A DNA stretch of 64,000 bases from Hoylesella buccalis ATCC 35310 (GCF_000177075.1 NZ_ADEG01000039.1:160059-224058), one strand, 5' to 3'; shown: positions 47,341 to 57,257, numbered from the stretch's first letter. The notes: generated from the letters alone by a model not told the origin. Numbers and translations: made by a program.

Positions 47341-48616
47341 ATCGTTTACATGAAGGAGAGCGATGATGAAGGCAAATTGAAAAAATCTTTGTAACTTTGT
47401 GGCTTCATGTAGCAAACTAATTAAAAGCGCGATGAATTTGATAGCAGTGAGCGGTTCTGATCAAACAGAATGGGCTTTTGTTGAGCAAGGCGAGTTGGTT
47501 GACTTGCAAAAAACCGAAGGCCTGAATCCGTATTTTCAAACCCGCAGAGAGATGAGCAGGAGCATTCGGTTGGGTTTGGGCGAAGCCTACTTCAAGCGAA
47601 AGTTAGGTCACGTCTATTTTTATGGGGCCGGCTGTAGTGGTGAGGATAGGAAGAGAATGGTGGGTCACTCCTTGGTTGCACAGTTTAAGACACCCGTCAT
47701 GGTGGAGAGCGACTTGCTGGGTGCCACCCGTTCCATGTGCATGGACTCGGCTGGTATCGTGTGCATTTTAGGTACGGGATCCAACTCGTGCTTCTATGAT
47801 GGTACTCACATTGTTAAAAATGTGCGTGCCGGTGGTTATATCTTGGGAGATGAAGGCAGCGCATCTTCTATTGGGCGCACTTTTCTTTCGGATGTACTGA
47901 AAGAGTTGGCTCCTTCTGAACTGATTTCTACTTTTTATTTTAAGCGTCAAACGACAGCCCATGAAGTGATGCGCACTGTTTACGACAAGCCACTTCCACA
48001 TTATTATTTATCCTCGGTAGCAACCTTTTTGGCCGATTACCAACACATGGAATATGTGCGAGATTTGGTGACTGATAATTTTAAACGTTTCCTTACGCGT
48101 AATTTGTTCCAGTATGCGTACCATCAATATCCCGTGTATTTTACAGGAAAAACGGCCATGACCTTTGCACCCTTGTTGCGAGCTGTTTGTCGTGAGGCAG
48201 GTTTTGAGCCTGAAATGGTTAGTGACCATATTATTGAGGGACTGATGAAATATCACGCTACGCATCTGTTGTCTGAATAGGGAACTTGATGCATCCTGTT
48301 GTTTGGACTATCTATTTGGTTACAAAGAAAAGTCACACTTCCCGTTCTCGTGTTGACATTTTTCTTGACAAACACCCTCTCATATTTCGCTTATTTTTCA
48401 GCAACGCTCCGTATCTTTCAAATAATGAAAATATAGAGCAAAAACGTTCTCTTTTGACAGACAGGTAGTTACGGGTTTTGTGCGTTTCTTCCGTACCTCA
48501 TGTTCGTTTGATTTCACGTTTAAAGCATGCTTTTAGTCGCCTTACTAGCATGCTGTAAGACTCTAAACCCATGTGTTTTGCCAGGCAAAAGCATGTTGAT
48601 AATCACCTTTACTCCA
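47341..48616. repeat. 1,276-base direct repeat, left copy
   Basis: From ATCGTTT at 47341 to about 48616 the sequence matches 62509-63784 in the same orientation, with the same overall length and small balanced indels. It holds a promoter-like TAACTTTG, a murK-like gene, and the downstream hairpin module and array F. Similarity falls away abruptly on both sides. The proteins differ at about 22 of 280 positions; the non-coding tails look similarly close. No transposase, terminal inverted repeat or target duplication was seen. The copies bracket 13.9 kb with the SusC/D locus. Confidence 0.88.
47432..48280 (+). CDS. MurK-like BadF-family protein with altered phosphate loop, left copy
   Basis: A 282-residue relative of the murK at 33.4-34.3 kb. 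FYGAGC, ILGTGSNSCFYDG and GGYILGDEGSASSIGRTF are kept, but the phosphate-1 loop reads AVSGSDQTEW where murK has ADSGSTKTDW: the metal-related Asp is Val and the Lys is Gln. Start is ATG 47432; TAACTTTG (47392-47399) is a plausible -7 box, giving a short leader. No -33 is obvious. Possible roles: a kinase of changed specificity, or a sugar-sensing pseudokinase controlling the neighbouring loci (inference). Near-identical to the gene at 62,600. Confidence 0.85.
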   Translation: MNLIAVSGSDQTEWAFVEQGELVDLQKTEGLNPYFQTRREMSRSIRLGLGEAYFKRKLGHVYFYGAGCSGEDRKRMVGHSLVAQFKTPVMVESDLLGATRSMCMDSAGIVCILGTGSNSCFYDGTHIVKNVRAGGYILGDEGSASSIGRTFLSDVLKELAPSELISTFYFKRQTTAHEVMRTVYDKPLPHYYLSSVATFLADYQHMEYVRDLVTDNFKRFLTRNLFQYAYHQYPVYFTGKTAMTFAPLLRAVCREAGFEPEMVSDHIIEGLMKYHATHLLSE

Positions 48617-48640
48617 TGCTATTGCTCAAATAGACCTTTT
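48362..48640. repeat. composite intergenic repeat element F
   Basis: TTCTTGACAA (48362-48371), a CATATTTCGCTTATTTTTC stretch and AAATAATGAAAATA form the hairpin-module equivalent. The array follows: CATG anchors at 48526, 48549, 48570, 48592 and 48615, spaced 21-23 bases, including GCATGCTTTTAG and CATGTGTTTTGCC. It lies just upstream of the susC promoter; most of it is inside the left direct repeat. Confidence 0.65.
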
Positions 48641-48841
48641 ATATTGCATTCGTAGGGAATGATTGTCGCATGTTTGCCTATTGTTTTTTTTCTATTTCAT
48701 CGATTTGTAAGTAGACTTTTTTTGTCATTTATATTGACAAGTAAACACCTGTTCATGAAGAATTAGGTGTATTATCTTGCCCTTTTAGTGTAAAATTAAA
48801 CATTATTTATAAGTTAGAAACACAAATTAATCTAAATAAAG

Positions 48842-48872
48842 TTTGTATTTTAATGATATATCGCTATATTTG
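48842..48872 (+). promoter_or_regulatory. susC operon promoter
   Basis: TTTG (48842-48845), 19-base spacer, TATATTTG (48865-48872): a full match to the Bacteroidetes consensus. Transcription should begin near 48,879, leaving a leader of about 118 bases before the susC ATG. Confidence 0.8.
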
Positions 48873-48878
48873 TGCCGT

Positions 48879-48947
48879 AGAAGTAATTACTATGATTAGG
48901 TGAGCCAGATTAACCTCTCTACCACTTCTAAGCTAAAACCTTTTTTT
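48879..48947 (+). promoter_or_regulatory. structured leader of the susC message
   Basis: AGAAGT (48879-48884) can pair with ACTTCT (48924-48929), enclosing AGGT (48898-48901) and ACCT (48913-48916). A run of seven T (about 48941-48947) follows. The hairpin begins right at the predicted transcription start, so the layout resembles an attenuator or a protected 5' end. No riboswitch class was recognised. Confidence 0.4.
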
Positions 48948-48996
48948 GCAAACAATATTCAAGTAGAAATATATTATTAACTTAAATTTTGGGTCT

Positions 48997-51900
48997 ATGA
49001 AAACAAAAAATTATCTATGTGCGATACTTACGGTCGCAGGTAGTGCTTTTGCGTCCCAACCGATGTTGGCATCAGCAAGTGAGCTGAATTTGCCTGGTGT
49101 GATGATGCAGCAGCAAGCCGTTCGTGGTATCGTAGTTGATGCCCATGGCGAACCTATTGTGGGTGCCACGGTTGTTGTGGTTGGTAAAACGTCGTCAGGT
49201 ACGATTACGGATTTAAATGGTCGTTTTACACTTTCTGTGAATGCTGGTACTAAGCTTCAAATTTCTTACGTAGGGTACAAGACGGTAACGCTTCGAGCAA
49301 GTGACAACATGCAAGTAAAGCTTGAGGAAGATGCCGGACAGCTTTCAGAAGTAGTCGTAGTGGGTTATGGTACACAGAAGAAAGCCAACTTGACGGGCGC
49401 TGTGGCCAGTGTTGATCTCGACAAATCCTTGAGCAGTCGTCCTATAGCCGATGTAGGCCGTGGATTGCAAGGAGCAGTTCCGGGTTTGAATATTAGAATA
49501 CCAACCGGTGAAGTTGGTTCGGAGCCTTTGATTAAGATTCGCGGACAAGTAGCTTCTTATCTGGGAGCCAGCAATCCACTTATACTCTTGGATAATGTAG
49601 AAATCCCAAGTATTCAGATGGTGAATCCTGATGATATCGAGTCGATTTCTGTGTTAAAAGATGCTGCTTCAGCCTCTATTTATGGTTCTAAAGCTGCTTT
49701 CGGTGTAGTTTTAATTACGACCAAGAGTGGTTCCAAGAAAGACAAGTTTGAAGTAAATTATTCGAACAACTTCTCTTGGCAAGATCCAGTTAGGAAAATA
49801 GAAATGGCAGGAATTGACGGTTTGAGGTACACTCTTGATGCACACAAGAACCGTCAGAGTCCAATGCCTGCCGGAGGTTTTTGGCGTGTCAGCGATGAGA
49901 GTTTTGAAAAGATATTACAATGGCAGGAAAAGTATGGCGGTTCTGTTAAGTGGAACGATCCAGTTGTGTATGGTCGTGACTGGATGTTTGATGGCGTAAA
50001 CAAATACGGCTACCGTATTTACGACGGCGTAAAAGCCATGGTGCGTTCCTGGGCTCCGACACAAACACACAACCTTTCATTTTCGGGTAAGTCAGGTAAA
50101 ACGTCTTACAACATTGGTCTGGGTTATTTGGGTCAGAACGGAATGTCAAAAGCTGCGAAAATTGATGATTTTAAACGTTACAATGCTTCGATTAGCATCA
50201 ATTCAGAAATCAACAAATATCTGTCAATTAGAGCAAGTTCTATCTATTCGGATCGCAACAAACGCTATCCTGGTGTGGGAACAACAATAGCCGACCCATG
50301 GCTTTATTTATATAGATGGAGTGCCTTGATGCCTATTGGCGTTACTGAAAATGGTCACAATTTGCGTGAGGCTGCCTATGAAATGGGTGCAGCCAATACT
50401 GATAATTTGGAAAATAAATATTACAATGTCAATTTGGGACTTACTTTGAACTTTACCAAAAACTGGAATTTCAAGTTTGATTATACTTATGATAATCAAT
50501 TTTCAGAAACAAATGCTTCTGTAGTACAGTGTGAAGCAGGCCTAACGTGGTACGGTCCTACACCTCTTTCTATTGACGGACAACCTGTGTTTGTTGATGA
50601 AGATGGCAATGTTTCGCCAGAAGGAACTATGCGAGCATACACTTTCCCGTATCAAAAATATTATCCCGTTGGGAATAATAGTTATATTAAGAGTCAGAAT
50701 AGTACAACAAATAGACATACATTTAATTCCTATACAACCTATAATTTGCGTTTTGGAGCAAATAAAGAGCACGCTTTTAAGTTTATGGCAGGTATGAATT
50801 CTGTGGCGAGTAAAAGTAAATGGTTACAAGGAAAGAAAAATGATCTGATAGATATTCGTAATCCACAGTTTCCATTGGCCACAGGTGACCAATTTGCTTC
50901 TGGGAGCAATTCATGGAGTGGATTGTTAGGGTTCTTTGGTCGAATCAACTATAATTATGCAGATAGGTATCTTTTGGAGGGCAACATACGCCGCGATGGT
51001 TCTTCAAAATTCCCCAGTCATTTAAGATGGGAATGGTTCCCCTCGTTCTCTGCAGGATGGGTGTTTAGTAACGAAGCTTTCATGGAATCGATTTCAAAGG
51101 TGTTTTCTTTTGGAAAATTGAGAGCTTCATGGGGTAGTATTGGTGATCAAACAGTTTCGAACACACTTTACAGATCAACTTTAGGGGCAGGTGTGTCGAA
51201 TTGGCTTGGTATTGAAAATCATAAGAGAAATAGTTTCGGAACACCAACATTGATTGATAAAGATATTTCTTGGCAACGAATTGAAACATTGGATTTCGGC
51301 TTAGATTTACGCTTCTTTAAAAATGAGTTAGGAATAACTTTTGATTGGTATCAGCGTTATACGAAAGATATGATTATACCCGGCGAAAGTCTTTCCGTTA
51401 CATTGGGAACTGGTGCACCGCGAGGAAACTATGGTGACTTGAGAACCAGAGGATGGGAATTGTCATTAGATTATAGACATCGGTTTGCAAATGGCTTAGG
51501 TATTAATATGACAGCCATGGTTTTTGACTCCTATACAGACATTACCAAAGGTGCAGATCATTTGATTGCATGGGAAAACAGATCTATTTGGAATGATTTT
51601 TCAACGGGCAGACGTTACGGTGACATCTATGGATTGGTTACGGATCGTTTGTTCCAAAAAGATGATTTCGTTTATGATGATGCAGGAAATCTTGTTAAAA
51701 CAAATGTCATATATAAAGGAACTATCCGTAAGACGAATAAGCAAACATCTAAATATCCAGTATATCAGGTACAATATGAAAACGGCGATAAGTTGATGTT
51801 TGCCCCTGGTGATGTCAAGTTTGTCGATCTGGATCATGATGGCTACATTACTACAGGTGCATCAACCAATGGAGATCATGGAGATTTGACGGTTATTGGT

Positions 51901-52440
51901 AATTCTAGACCTCGCTATGAATACAGTTTCAGGTTGGGATTGGATTATAAAGGTTTCGACTTTTCCATCTTCTGTCAAGGTATTGCCAAACGTAAGATTT
52001 GGGGAAGTGGTCAGCTGGCCATACCAGGATTTAATGCTAAGGAAGGTGCTATGCCGAAAACATTTGCAACAGAATATTGGACACCTGAACGCACAGATGC
52101 TTTCTATCCAAGAGCTTGGGATTTAGGTAATTCAAACTCTGGCTTCGGTATGCAAGTTCAAAGCAAGTATCTCTTGAACATGGCATACCTGAGAATTAAG
52201 AACATCAACATGGGATATTCTTTACCCAAGAATTTGCTATCGAAGTTATATTTAACTAAAGCAAGAGTATATGTTTCTTTAGAGAATTTCTTTACTTTTG
52301 ACAAGTTGAGAGGTTTGCCAATTGATCCTGAAGCCATCTCTGGTTACTCTATGTTTAGCAGTTCATACAATCTATCACGTACAGGAACAGGAACACCTTT
52401 GTTCAAATCAGTTTCTTGCGGTATTCAATTATCCTTTTAA
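48997..52440 (+). CDS. SusC/RagA family TonB-linked outer-membrane transporter
   Basis: A 1147-residue porin-like transporter. After the signal (to about residue 27) comes a carboxypeptidase-D-regulatory-like domain (about 42-115: VRGIVVDAHGEPIVGATVVV), then VVVGYGTQKKANLTGAV, the SusC signature, the plug (KIRGQVASYLGASNPLILLD; VLKDAASASIYGSKAAFGVV) and a 22-strand barrel ending in a terminal Phe (SCGIQLSF). No STN domain, so signalling to an anti-sigma factor is not expected. With SusD at 52,452 it should import oligosaccharides; neighbours point to peptidoglycan glycans. No ECF sigma, HTCS or SusR gene is near. Confidence 0.96.
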   Translation: MKTKNYLCAILTVAGSAFASQPMLASASELNLPGVMMQQQAVRGIVVDAHGEPIVGATVVVVGKTSSGTITDLNGRFTLSVNAGTKLQISYVGYKTVTLRASDNMQVKLEEDAGQLSEVVVVGYGTQKKANLTGAVASVDLDKSLSSRPIADVGRGLQGAVPGLNIRIPTGEVGSEPLIKIRGQVASYLGASNPLILLDNVEIPSIQMVNPDDIESISVLKDAASASIYGSKAAFGVVLITTKSGSKKDKFEVNYSNNFSWQDPVRKIEMAGIDGLRYTLDAHKNRQSPMPAGGFWRVSDESFEKILQWQEKYGGSVKWNDPVVYGRDWMFDGVNKYGYRIYDGVKAMVRSWAPTQTHNLSFSGKSGKTSYNIGLGYLGQNGMSKAAKIDDFKRYNASISINSEINKYLSIRASSIYSDRNKRYPGVGTTIADPWLYLYRWSALMPIGVTENGHNLREAAYEMGAANTDNLENKYYNVNLGLTLNFTKNWNFKFDYTYDNQFSETNASVVQCEAGLTWYGPTPLSIDGQPVFVDEDGNVSPEGTMRAYTFPYQKYYPVGNNSYIKSQNSTTNRHTFNSYTTYNLRFGANKEHAFKFMAGMNSVASKSKWLQGKKNDLIDIRNPQFPLATGDQFASGSNSWSGLLGFFGRINYNYADRYLLEGNIRRDGSSKFPSHLRWEWFPSFSAGWVFSNEAFMESISKVFSFGKLRASWGSIGDQTVSNTLYRSTLGAGVSNWLGIENHKRNSFGTPTLIDKDISWQRIETLDFGLDLRFFKNELGITFDWYQRYTKDMIIPGESLSVTLGTGAPRGNYGDLRTRGWELSLDYRHRFANGLGINMTAMVFDSYTDITKGADHLIAWENRSIWNDFSTGRRYGDIYGLVTDRLFQKDDFVYDDAGNLVKTNVIYKGTIRKTNKQTSKYPVYQVQYENGDKLMFAPGDVKFVDLDHDGYITTGASTNGDHGDLTVIGNSRPRYEYSFRLGLDYKGFDFSIFCQGIAKRKIWGSGQLAIPGFNAKEGAMPKTFATEYWTPERTDAFYPRAWDLGNSNSGFGMQVQSKYLLNMAYLRIKNINMGYSLPKNLLSKLYLTKARVYVSLENFFTFDKLRGLPIDPEAISGYSMFSSSYNLSRTGTGTPLFKSVSCGIQLSF

Positions 52441-52451
52441 TTAAAGCAATT

Positions 52452-54311
52452 ATGAGACGATATAAATTTTTATTATTCATCATATTTACGGCTATATTTA
52501 CGAGTTGTAGTGACATATTGGATCGTCCATCACTTACAACAGCCGAAGATGATACATTTTGGAATAGTGAGCAAAAGGTGCGCTTGTATGCGAATTCATT
52601 TTATGCCAATTTCTTTGTGGGATATGGAAGCGGATGGACAACTCCATATACACCCATGAATTATAATTTTAATGATGATGCGGTTATATTGGGAATACAA
52701 CCTCAATTCGGTAGAGTTGTCCCAACCAGTTTAGGAAGTACATCTGCTGATATGATGTGGAAAAGTGATTTTGCTGGACCAACATGGAATTTTTATTGGA
52801 TAAGAAAAGCTAATGTGATGATTGATCGCATAGCAAGAGATATGGGAAGCGTGCTCACTGCCAATGCGTACAATCATTGGATGGGAATAGCCCGATTCTA
52901 TAGAGGTTTGGAATATGCACGTTTGGTGAATGTATTTGGTGATGTGCCTTATTATAGCCATGAGGTGGCCAATACTGACTATGATGAATTGTATAAAGAC
53001 CGCACACCACGCAATGAAGTGATGGACTCTGTTTACAATGACTTTATTTATGCCATGCAAAATGTGCGACTGAATGACGGAGAAATGTACGTGAATCGCT
53101 ATGTTGTTGCTTCGTTTGTGTCAAGATGGGCACTTTTTGAAGGCAGTTGGCAGAAATATTACTATCATAATGACGAAAGAGCAAGCAAGTTTTTCCAACT
53201 GGCTATAGAAGCTGGAGATATGGTGATTAATAGCGGTAAATATGACATTACATTAGATTTCCGAACATTATTTGGTTCTACCGACCTTACCAAAGCAAAA
53301 GATTGCATCCTTTATAGAAGATATGATGCAGCACAGGGCGTAACACATAGTATTACTTCTAATTGTAATATGAATTCTCCAATAGCTGAGGGTCCTAATT
53401 TGAACTTAATTAAGTCATTTCTTTGCATAGACGGTAAAGATTATCAATCTTCTGACGTAGAAAATGCTAAAAATTTCTCCATGGAGAACATGATAAAAAC
53501 TCGTGATTCTCGATTTGAGGCGTCGTTTTTTGATAAGCCCACACCAATGGCATTGAGTTCTTATCTCTATGTTGTAAAGTTTATACCAAGAGAAGGACTG
53601 AATTATCTCAAAGATGGAGGTACCCCTGCTCAAGAGTATCAAGGTGTTAAGAATGTAACAGGATATCCTGTGATGAGATATGCTGAAGTTTTGTTGAACT
53701 GGATAGAAGCAAAAGCGGAATATGCCACAGTAGGTGGTCCAGCAGTAATGCAAAGCGACATCGATATTTCTATCAATAAGATTCGCAACCGTCCGTTAGC
53801 AAAGGAAGCCATCGCCAAAGGCGTAAAGAAAACTGCGCCCATGAAATTGACAGAACTTAACGTAGATCCCAACAGAGATACATCGGTTTCGCCGTTGTTG
53901 TGGGAAATCCGTCGCGAACGCAGAATGGAATTTGCTTTTGAATATGCTCGTATTATTGATCTTCGCCGTTGGGGAAAATTGAACTATATGGATACTGATG
54001 CCAACGAAGAATTATTGATGGGTACTTGGGTTAACTTCCCCAAGGAAGCAAAAGATGAATTAAAAGCTGGTAATGTTGGAAAAATTCGAGTTGTGAAAAA
54101 AGATGGAAAACAAATTGCTTATGACGGGAAAAACGGAAATGAAATGGTAGGTTTTTATTATCGTATACAAAATCGTGGCAGATTGCCATTCTTAGGTGTA
54201 CCTAATATGAATCCATATTTGGCTCCAATTAGTACAAATCAAATTGAAAGCTATAAAAATAGGGGCTATCAGCTGACACAAACTGAAGGCTGGCCTTCAA
54301 CAGCGAACTAA
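52452..54311 (+). CDS. SusD/RagB family surface glycan-binding lipoprotein
   Basis: A 619-residue lipoprotein forming the lid over SusC. ATG 52452, 11 bases after the susC stop, gives a signal with FTAIFTSCSDILDRP (lipobox Cys, then the usual acidic and LDRP stretch). TPR-like helices with YRGLEYARLVNVFGDVPYYS and the late VSPLLWEIRRERRMEFAFE, IDLRRWGKL are typical SusD motifs. An earlier in-frame start at 52416 overlaps susC and disrupts the signal. Confidence 0.95.
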   Translation: MRRYKFLLFIIFTAIFTSCSDILDRPSLTTAEDDTFWNSEQKVRLYANSFYANFFVGYGSGWTTPYTPMNYNFNDDAVILGIQPQFGRVVPTSLGSTSADMMWKSDFAGPTWNFYWIRKANVMIDRIARDMGSVLTANAYNHWMGIARFYRGLEYARLVNVFGDVPYYSHEVANTDYDELYKDRTPRNEVMDSVYNDFIYAMQNVRLNDGEMYVNRYVVASFVSRWALFEGSWQKYYYHNDERASKFFQLAIEAGDMVINSGKYDITLDFRTLFGSTDLTKAKDCILYRRYDAAQGVTHSITSNCNMNSPIAEGPNLNLIKSFLCIDGKDYQSSDVENAKNFSMENMIKTRDSRFEASFFDKPTPMALSSYLYVVKFIPREGLNYLKDGGTPAQEYQGVKNVTGYPVMRYAEVLLNWIEAKAEYATVGGPAVMQSDIDISINKIRNRPLAKEAIAKGVKKTAPMKLTELNVDPNRDTSVSPLLWEIRRERRMEFAFEYARIIDLRRWGKLNYMDTDANEELLMGTWVNFPKEAKDELKAGNVGKIRVVKKDGKQIAYDGKNGNEMVGFYYRIQNRGRLPFLGVPNMNPYLAPISTNQIESYKNRGYQLTQTEGWPSTAN

Positions 54312-54342
54312 CATTTTTTGTATTTTAATAAAATAAGAAACT

Positions 54343-55764
54343 ATGATGAAATATATTAATAATATAGGACTGATGGTCGTAGCGTTGCTTTGCTGTTATG
54401 TTTTTACAGCTTGCGACGAGGACTATCCGGCAAGTACGGTTGATCCTTATGAAACCGAATTGCTTGCCATCAAAATCTTGAATGCCGGACCTGATGGAAA
54501 CAGAGTGGTCGAAGGAACGATAGATGAAGAAAATAAGATGATTAATTTCCCGAGGCTTGAAGTAGAATCAAACTTTTCTGCTTTGCGGGTAGAAGCAACT
54601 TTATCACAAGGAGCGCATCTAAAAGATTCTGTATTTGATTTCTCTATGGATGAACTCGATACCTATAAAACGCTTATCCTCAGGGTGATAAATCAAAAGC
54701 GCTACAAAGATTATTTCATGAAGATAAGAAAGAAGGTTCCTGTGTTTGGTGCAGACTTTGAAAAGCCTTCTGTTTACAACTTCTCTGGAGACAAAGTTTA
54801 CGACAGCTATAAATCTTTGTTAACGCGCTGTGCCGACTTTGACGGAGAGTATGTATTGGTAGTCACAAGAAGTGAAACGAAACCTCATTTGTTGAAACTT
54901 TCTGACTTGAAGGAAGGAAAAATCAATCCAATTAAATTGGATTTAACAGGTGTGTCAGGTGGAACATTCCCCTACAATACAGGAGCCCTTTCGGGTGGAC
55001 ATATCTATCTTGCTTCACTTTCGGGTGGTCATGCTTCACCACTTAAGATTTACTATTATGAAACTCCTACCTCTGCACCAGAGCTGATAGCAGATATTAA
55101 TGTTGGAAAAATCGAGGGTGCTGGTAACCGTCATGGTGACGCGATGACATTGAATCTGGATGAAAGCGGTAACGGATACATTTTCTTCCCAGACAATGGC
55201 GCCAAAGAAGTTCTTCGATTTACCGTTAAGAATTTCAAAACTATCAGCGACCCGATGGTTATTCCTCACAAAATGGATGTGACTACCTTTAACAGCATCC
55301 ATAGAATTGAGAATTCTTCTGACTATCTGTGGGCTGGTATTCGTACTCCGATTATGTTGACCGATGCCAATTTGACCGTTAATTACTCGATGAAGAAAGA
55401 TAACTTCCCACTAGAGTCGATTGCGCCTCGCATCTTTACGTTTAACAAATCACGCTATTTGATTACCTGTACAGCTGGTTTGGGAGGTTCAACTAAAGCA
55501 ACACCGACATTATCCGTCTACGATATTTCAAAAGGCAATACTGTTAAGGAAGCGTTAGAGATATTTGATAAGGGCGATAATCACAATCCAGTGTATTCAT
55601 TTATACTCGGCGGTTCTGGTAATGGTGCTCCTGGCACACACACAAATTACTATATCGAAAAAGATGCGAATGGCAAAGATGCCAAACTGTATATATTTGC
55701 TTCTCGAGCCAATTCTGGATTTGTTATCAGCGAATTCCCAGTAAAAGTAGCTGAGGACGATTAA
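54343..55764 (+). CDS. PUL lipoprotein with DUF5018/DUF4623-like look
   Basis: A 473-residue lipoprotein (VVALLCCYVFTACDED). Residues about 35-135 resemble the Ig-like modules seen in PUL accessory proteins (LLAIKILNAGPDGNRVVEG and LRVEATLSQGAHLKDS). The rest, about 150-470, has repeated beta blades and looks like a beta-propeller; I recall DUF4623 for such proteins but cannot verify it. No catalytic motif is evident. Placed directly after SusD, where surface glycan-binding proteins sit, so probably a cell-surface binder of the substrate. 31 bases after susD. Confidence 0.7.
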   Translation: MMKYINNIGLMVVALLCCYVFTACDEDYPASTVDPYETELLAIKILNAGPDGNRVVEGTIDEENKMINFPRLEVESNFSALRVEATLSQGAHLKDSVFDFSMDELDTYKTLILRVINQKRYKDYFMKIRKKVPVFGADFEKPSVYNFSGDKVYDSYKSLLTRCADFDGEYVLVVTRSETKPHLLKLSDLKEGKINPIKLDLTGVSGGTFPYNTGALSGGHIYLASLSGGHASPLKIYYYETPTSAPELIADINVGKIEGAGNRHGDAMTLNLDESGNGYIFFPDNGAKEVLRFTVKNFKTISDPMVIPHKMDVTTFNSIHRIENSSDYLWAGIRTPIMLTDANLTVNYSMKKDNFPLESIAPRIFTFNKSRYLITCTAGLGGSTKATPTLSVYDISKGNTVKEALEIFDKGDNHNPVYSFILGGSGNGAPGTHTNYYIEKDANGKDAKLYIFASRANSGFVISEFPVKVAEDD

Positions 55765-55784
55765 TATATTACGACCAGATAGAA

Positions 55785-57257
55785 ATGAAAAGAATAAATA
55801 GATTTATATTTTTTGCCTTTATTGTGATGTTTCTCTTTTCGTGTAACGAAGAGAGAGACGATCACAACAAGGGCAAAACCCCGCCTCCTACACCTTCGGG
55901 ACCGACTGCAGAGCAACCTATTGTTCCACGAAAGGAACTGAGAGGTGTATGGATGGCAACGGTTTGGGGACTTGATTGGCCTATGGGGAAGTATGATCAG
56001 GCTTCCCAGAAAGAATTATACTTGAAATATTTAGACCTTTTTAAGGACAACAATATCAATGCCGTATTCTTCCAAGTAAGAGGAATGGCTGATGCCTACT
56101 ACGCTTCACAATATGAACCATGGAGTAAGAGCATCACTGGACAGGCAGGTGTTGCTCCTGGGTATGATATTTTGAGATTCTTAATTGAAGAAGCGCATAA
56201 GCGAAACATTGCTTTTCATGCATGGATCAATCCTTATCGCATATCGACACGCACAGGCAGTGATACATCTTTTCCGAAGTTAGATTCGAAGATTCCTGCA
56301 AATCTTGTGAAAGACTATAACAAAATTCGCATTTATAATCCCGCTCTCCCTGCAGCTCAGGATCGTATCGTGAATATTGTTAAGGAATTGATTACCAAAT
56401 ACAACGTTGACGGTGTTCACATGGACGATTATTTCTACCCGTATCTTTCAAGCGGAGAAGGCATGAATGACCAAAACGAATATGCAACGTATGGTCGGGC
56501 TTTTAATTCGATTGAAGAATTTCGTAGAGATAATGTCAATAAGGTTGTGAAAAAGCTTCATGACATGATCAAGAATACCAATCCGAACTTGGTGTTTTCC
56601 ATTGGTCCTGGAGGGAACATTGAGAATAATATGAATTTGATGTTTGCTGATGTTGCAAAATGGTCAAAAGAAGGTTGGGTAGACGTGATTATCCCTCAAC
56701 TATATTTCCATACAGGCAATTCAATCTATAATTTTGATAAGGGATTGGCTCGTTGGAGCAATATGATTACCAAGTCTAAATTGGTGATTGGATATGGAAT
56801 ATATAAGTTTGGAGACAGCAAGCAAGGCTCCGCTTACATGAACTCTTCTGAGTTGACTAAGCAGATGCGTCTTGCGGATGAAGATCCTAAAGTGATGGGT
56901 GGACTCTTTTATAGTGCTAAATATCTCTTTTCGAATCCTGTAAACATCATGGGTGCCATCAAGCAGCGCTACAAAGAGCCGGTAGTAATGCCGTACTTGC
57001 TGGTTGAAAAACCCACTTTGCCCAATGCACCTAAGAATCTCACAATAATGAATGACATTCTTCATTGGGATGCTGTTTCGGGTTGCTATTATGCCGTTTA
57101 TTTGAGTACAGGAACGAAACGAATGGCAAAACTGGTAGTCACGACGAAGGATAACAGTGTAAAACTGTCACGACCAGGGACCTATTTTGTGACGGCAGTT
57201 AATGAAAAAAACAACGCCGAAAGCAAAATTTCTGATTTGATAAAATATGGAAACTAA
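55785..57257 (+). CDS. GHL10/DUF187 glycosyl hydrolase-like lipoprotein, DigH-related
   Basis: A 490-residue lipoprotein (MFLFSCNEE, Cys 20, then a Pro/Thr linker). The GHL10 barrel covers about 50-395: ELRGVWMATVWGLDWP, AVFFQVRGMADAYYAS, FHAWINPYRI, VDGVHMDDYFYPY with the likely catalytic Asp residues, and VDVIIPQLYFHT. The last 80 residues are Fn3-like (PNAPKNLTIMNDILHWDAVS). E. coli YddW (DigH), of this family, was reported to cut peptidoglycan glycans lacking stem peptides. It lies 20 bases after the preceding lipoprotein gene and suggests the SusC/D substrate is denuded peptidoglycan. Confidence 0.92.
   Translation: MKRINRFIFFAFIVMFLFSCNEERDDHNKGKTPPPTPSGPTAEQPIVPRKELRGVWMATVWGLDWPMGKYDQASQKELYLKYLDLFKDNNINAVFFQVRGMADAYYASQYEPWSKSITGQAGVAPGYDILRFLIEEAHKRNIAFHAWINPYRISTRTGSDTSFPKLDSKIPANLVKDYNKIRIYNPALPAAQDRIVNIVKELITKYNVDGVHMDDYFYPYLSSGEGMNDQNEYATYGRAFNSIEEFRRDNVNKVVKKLHDMIKNTNPNLVFSIGPGGNIENNMNLMFADVAKWSKEGWVDVIIPQLYFHTGNSIYNFDKGLARWSNMITKSKLVIGYGIYKFGDSKQGSAYMNSSELTKQMRLADEDPKVMGGLFYSAKYLFSNPVNIMGAIKQRYKEPVVMPYLLVEKPTLPNAPKNLTIMNDILHWDAVSGCYYAVYLSTGTKRMAKLVVTTKDNSVKLSRPGTYFVTAVNEKNNAESKISDLIKYGN

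Noticed and set aside
48353..48371. TTGACA words as sigma70 -35 boxes
   Set aside because: Bacteroidetes promoters use TTTG at -33 and TAnnTTTG at -7. The words are part of a repeated module and have no matching -10.
47341..48616. Insertion sequence or integrative element
   Set aside because: The repeated segment has no transposase or integrase, no terminal inverted repeat and no visible target duplication; its gene is a BadF-family protein.
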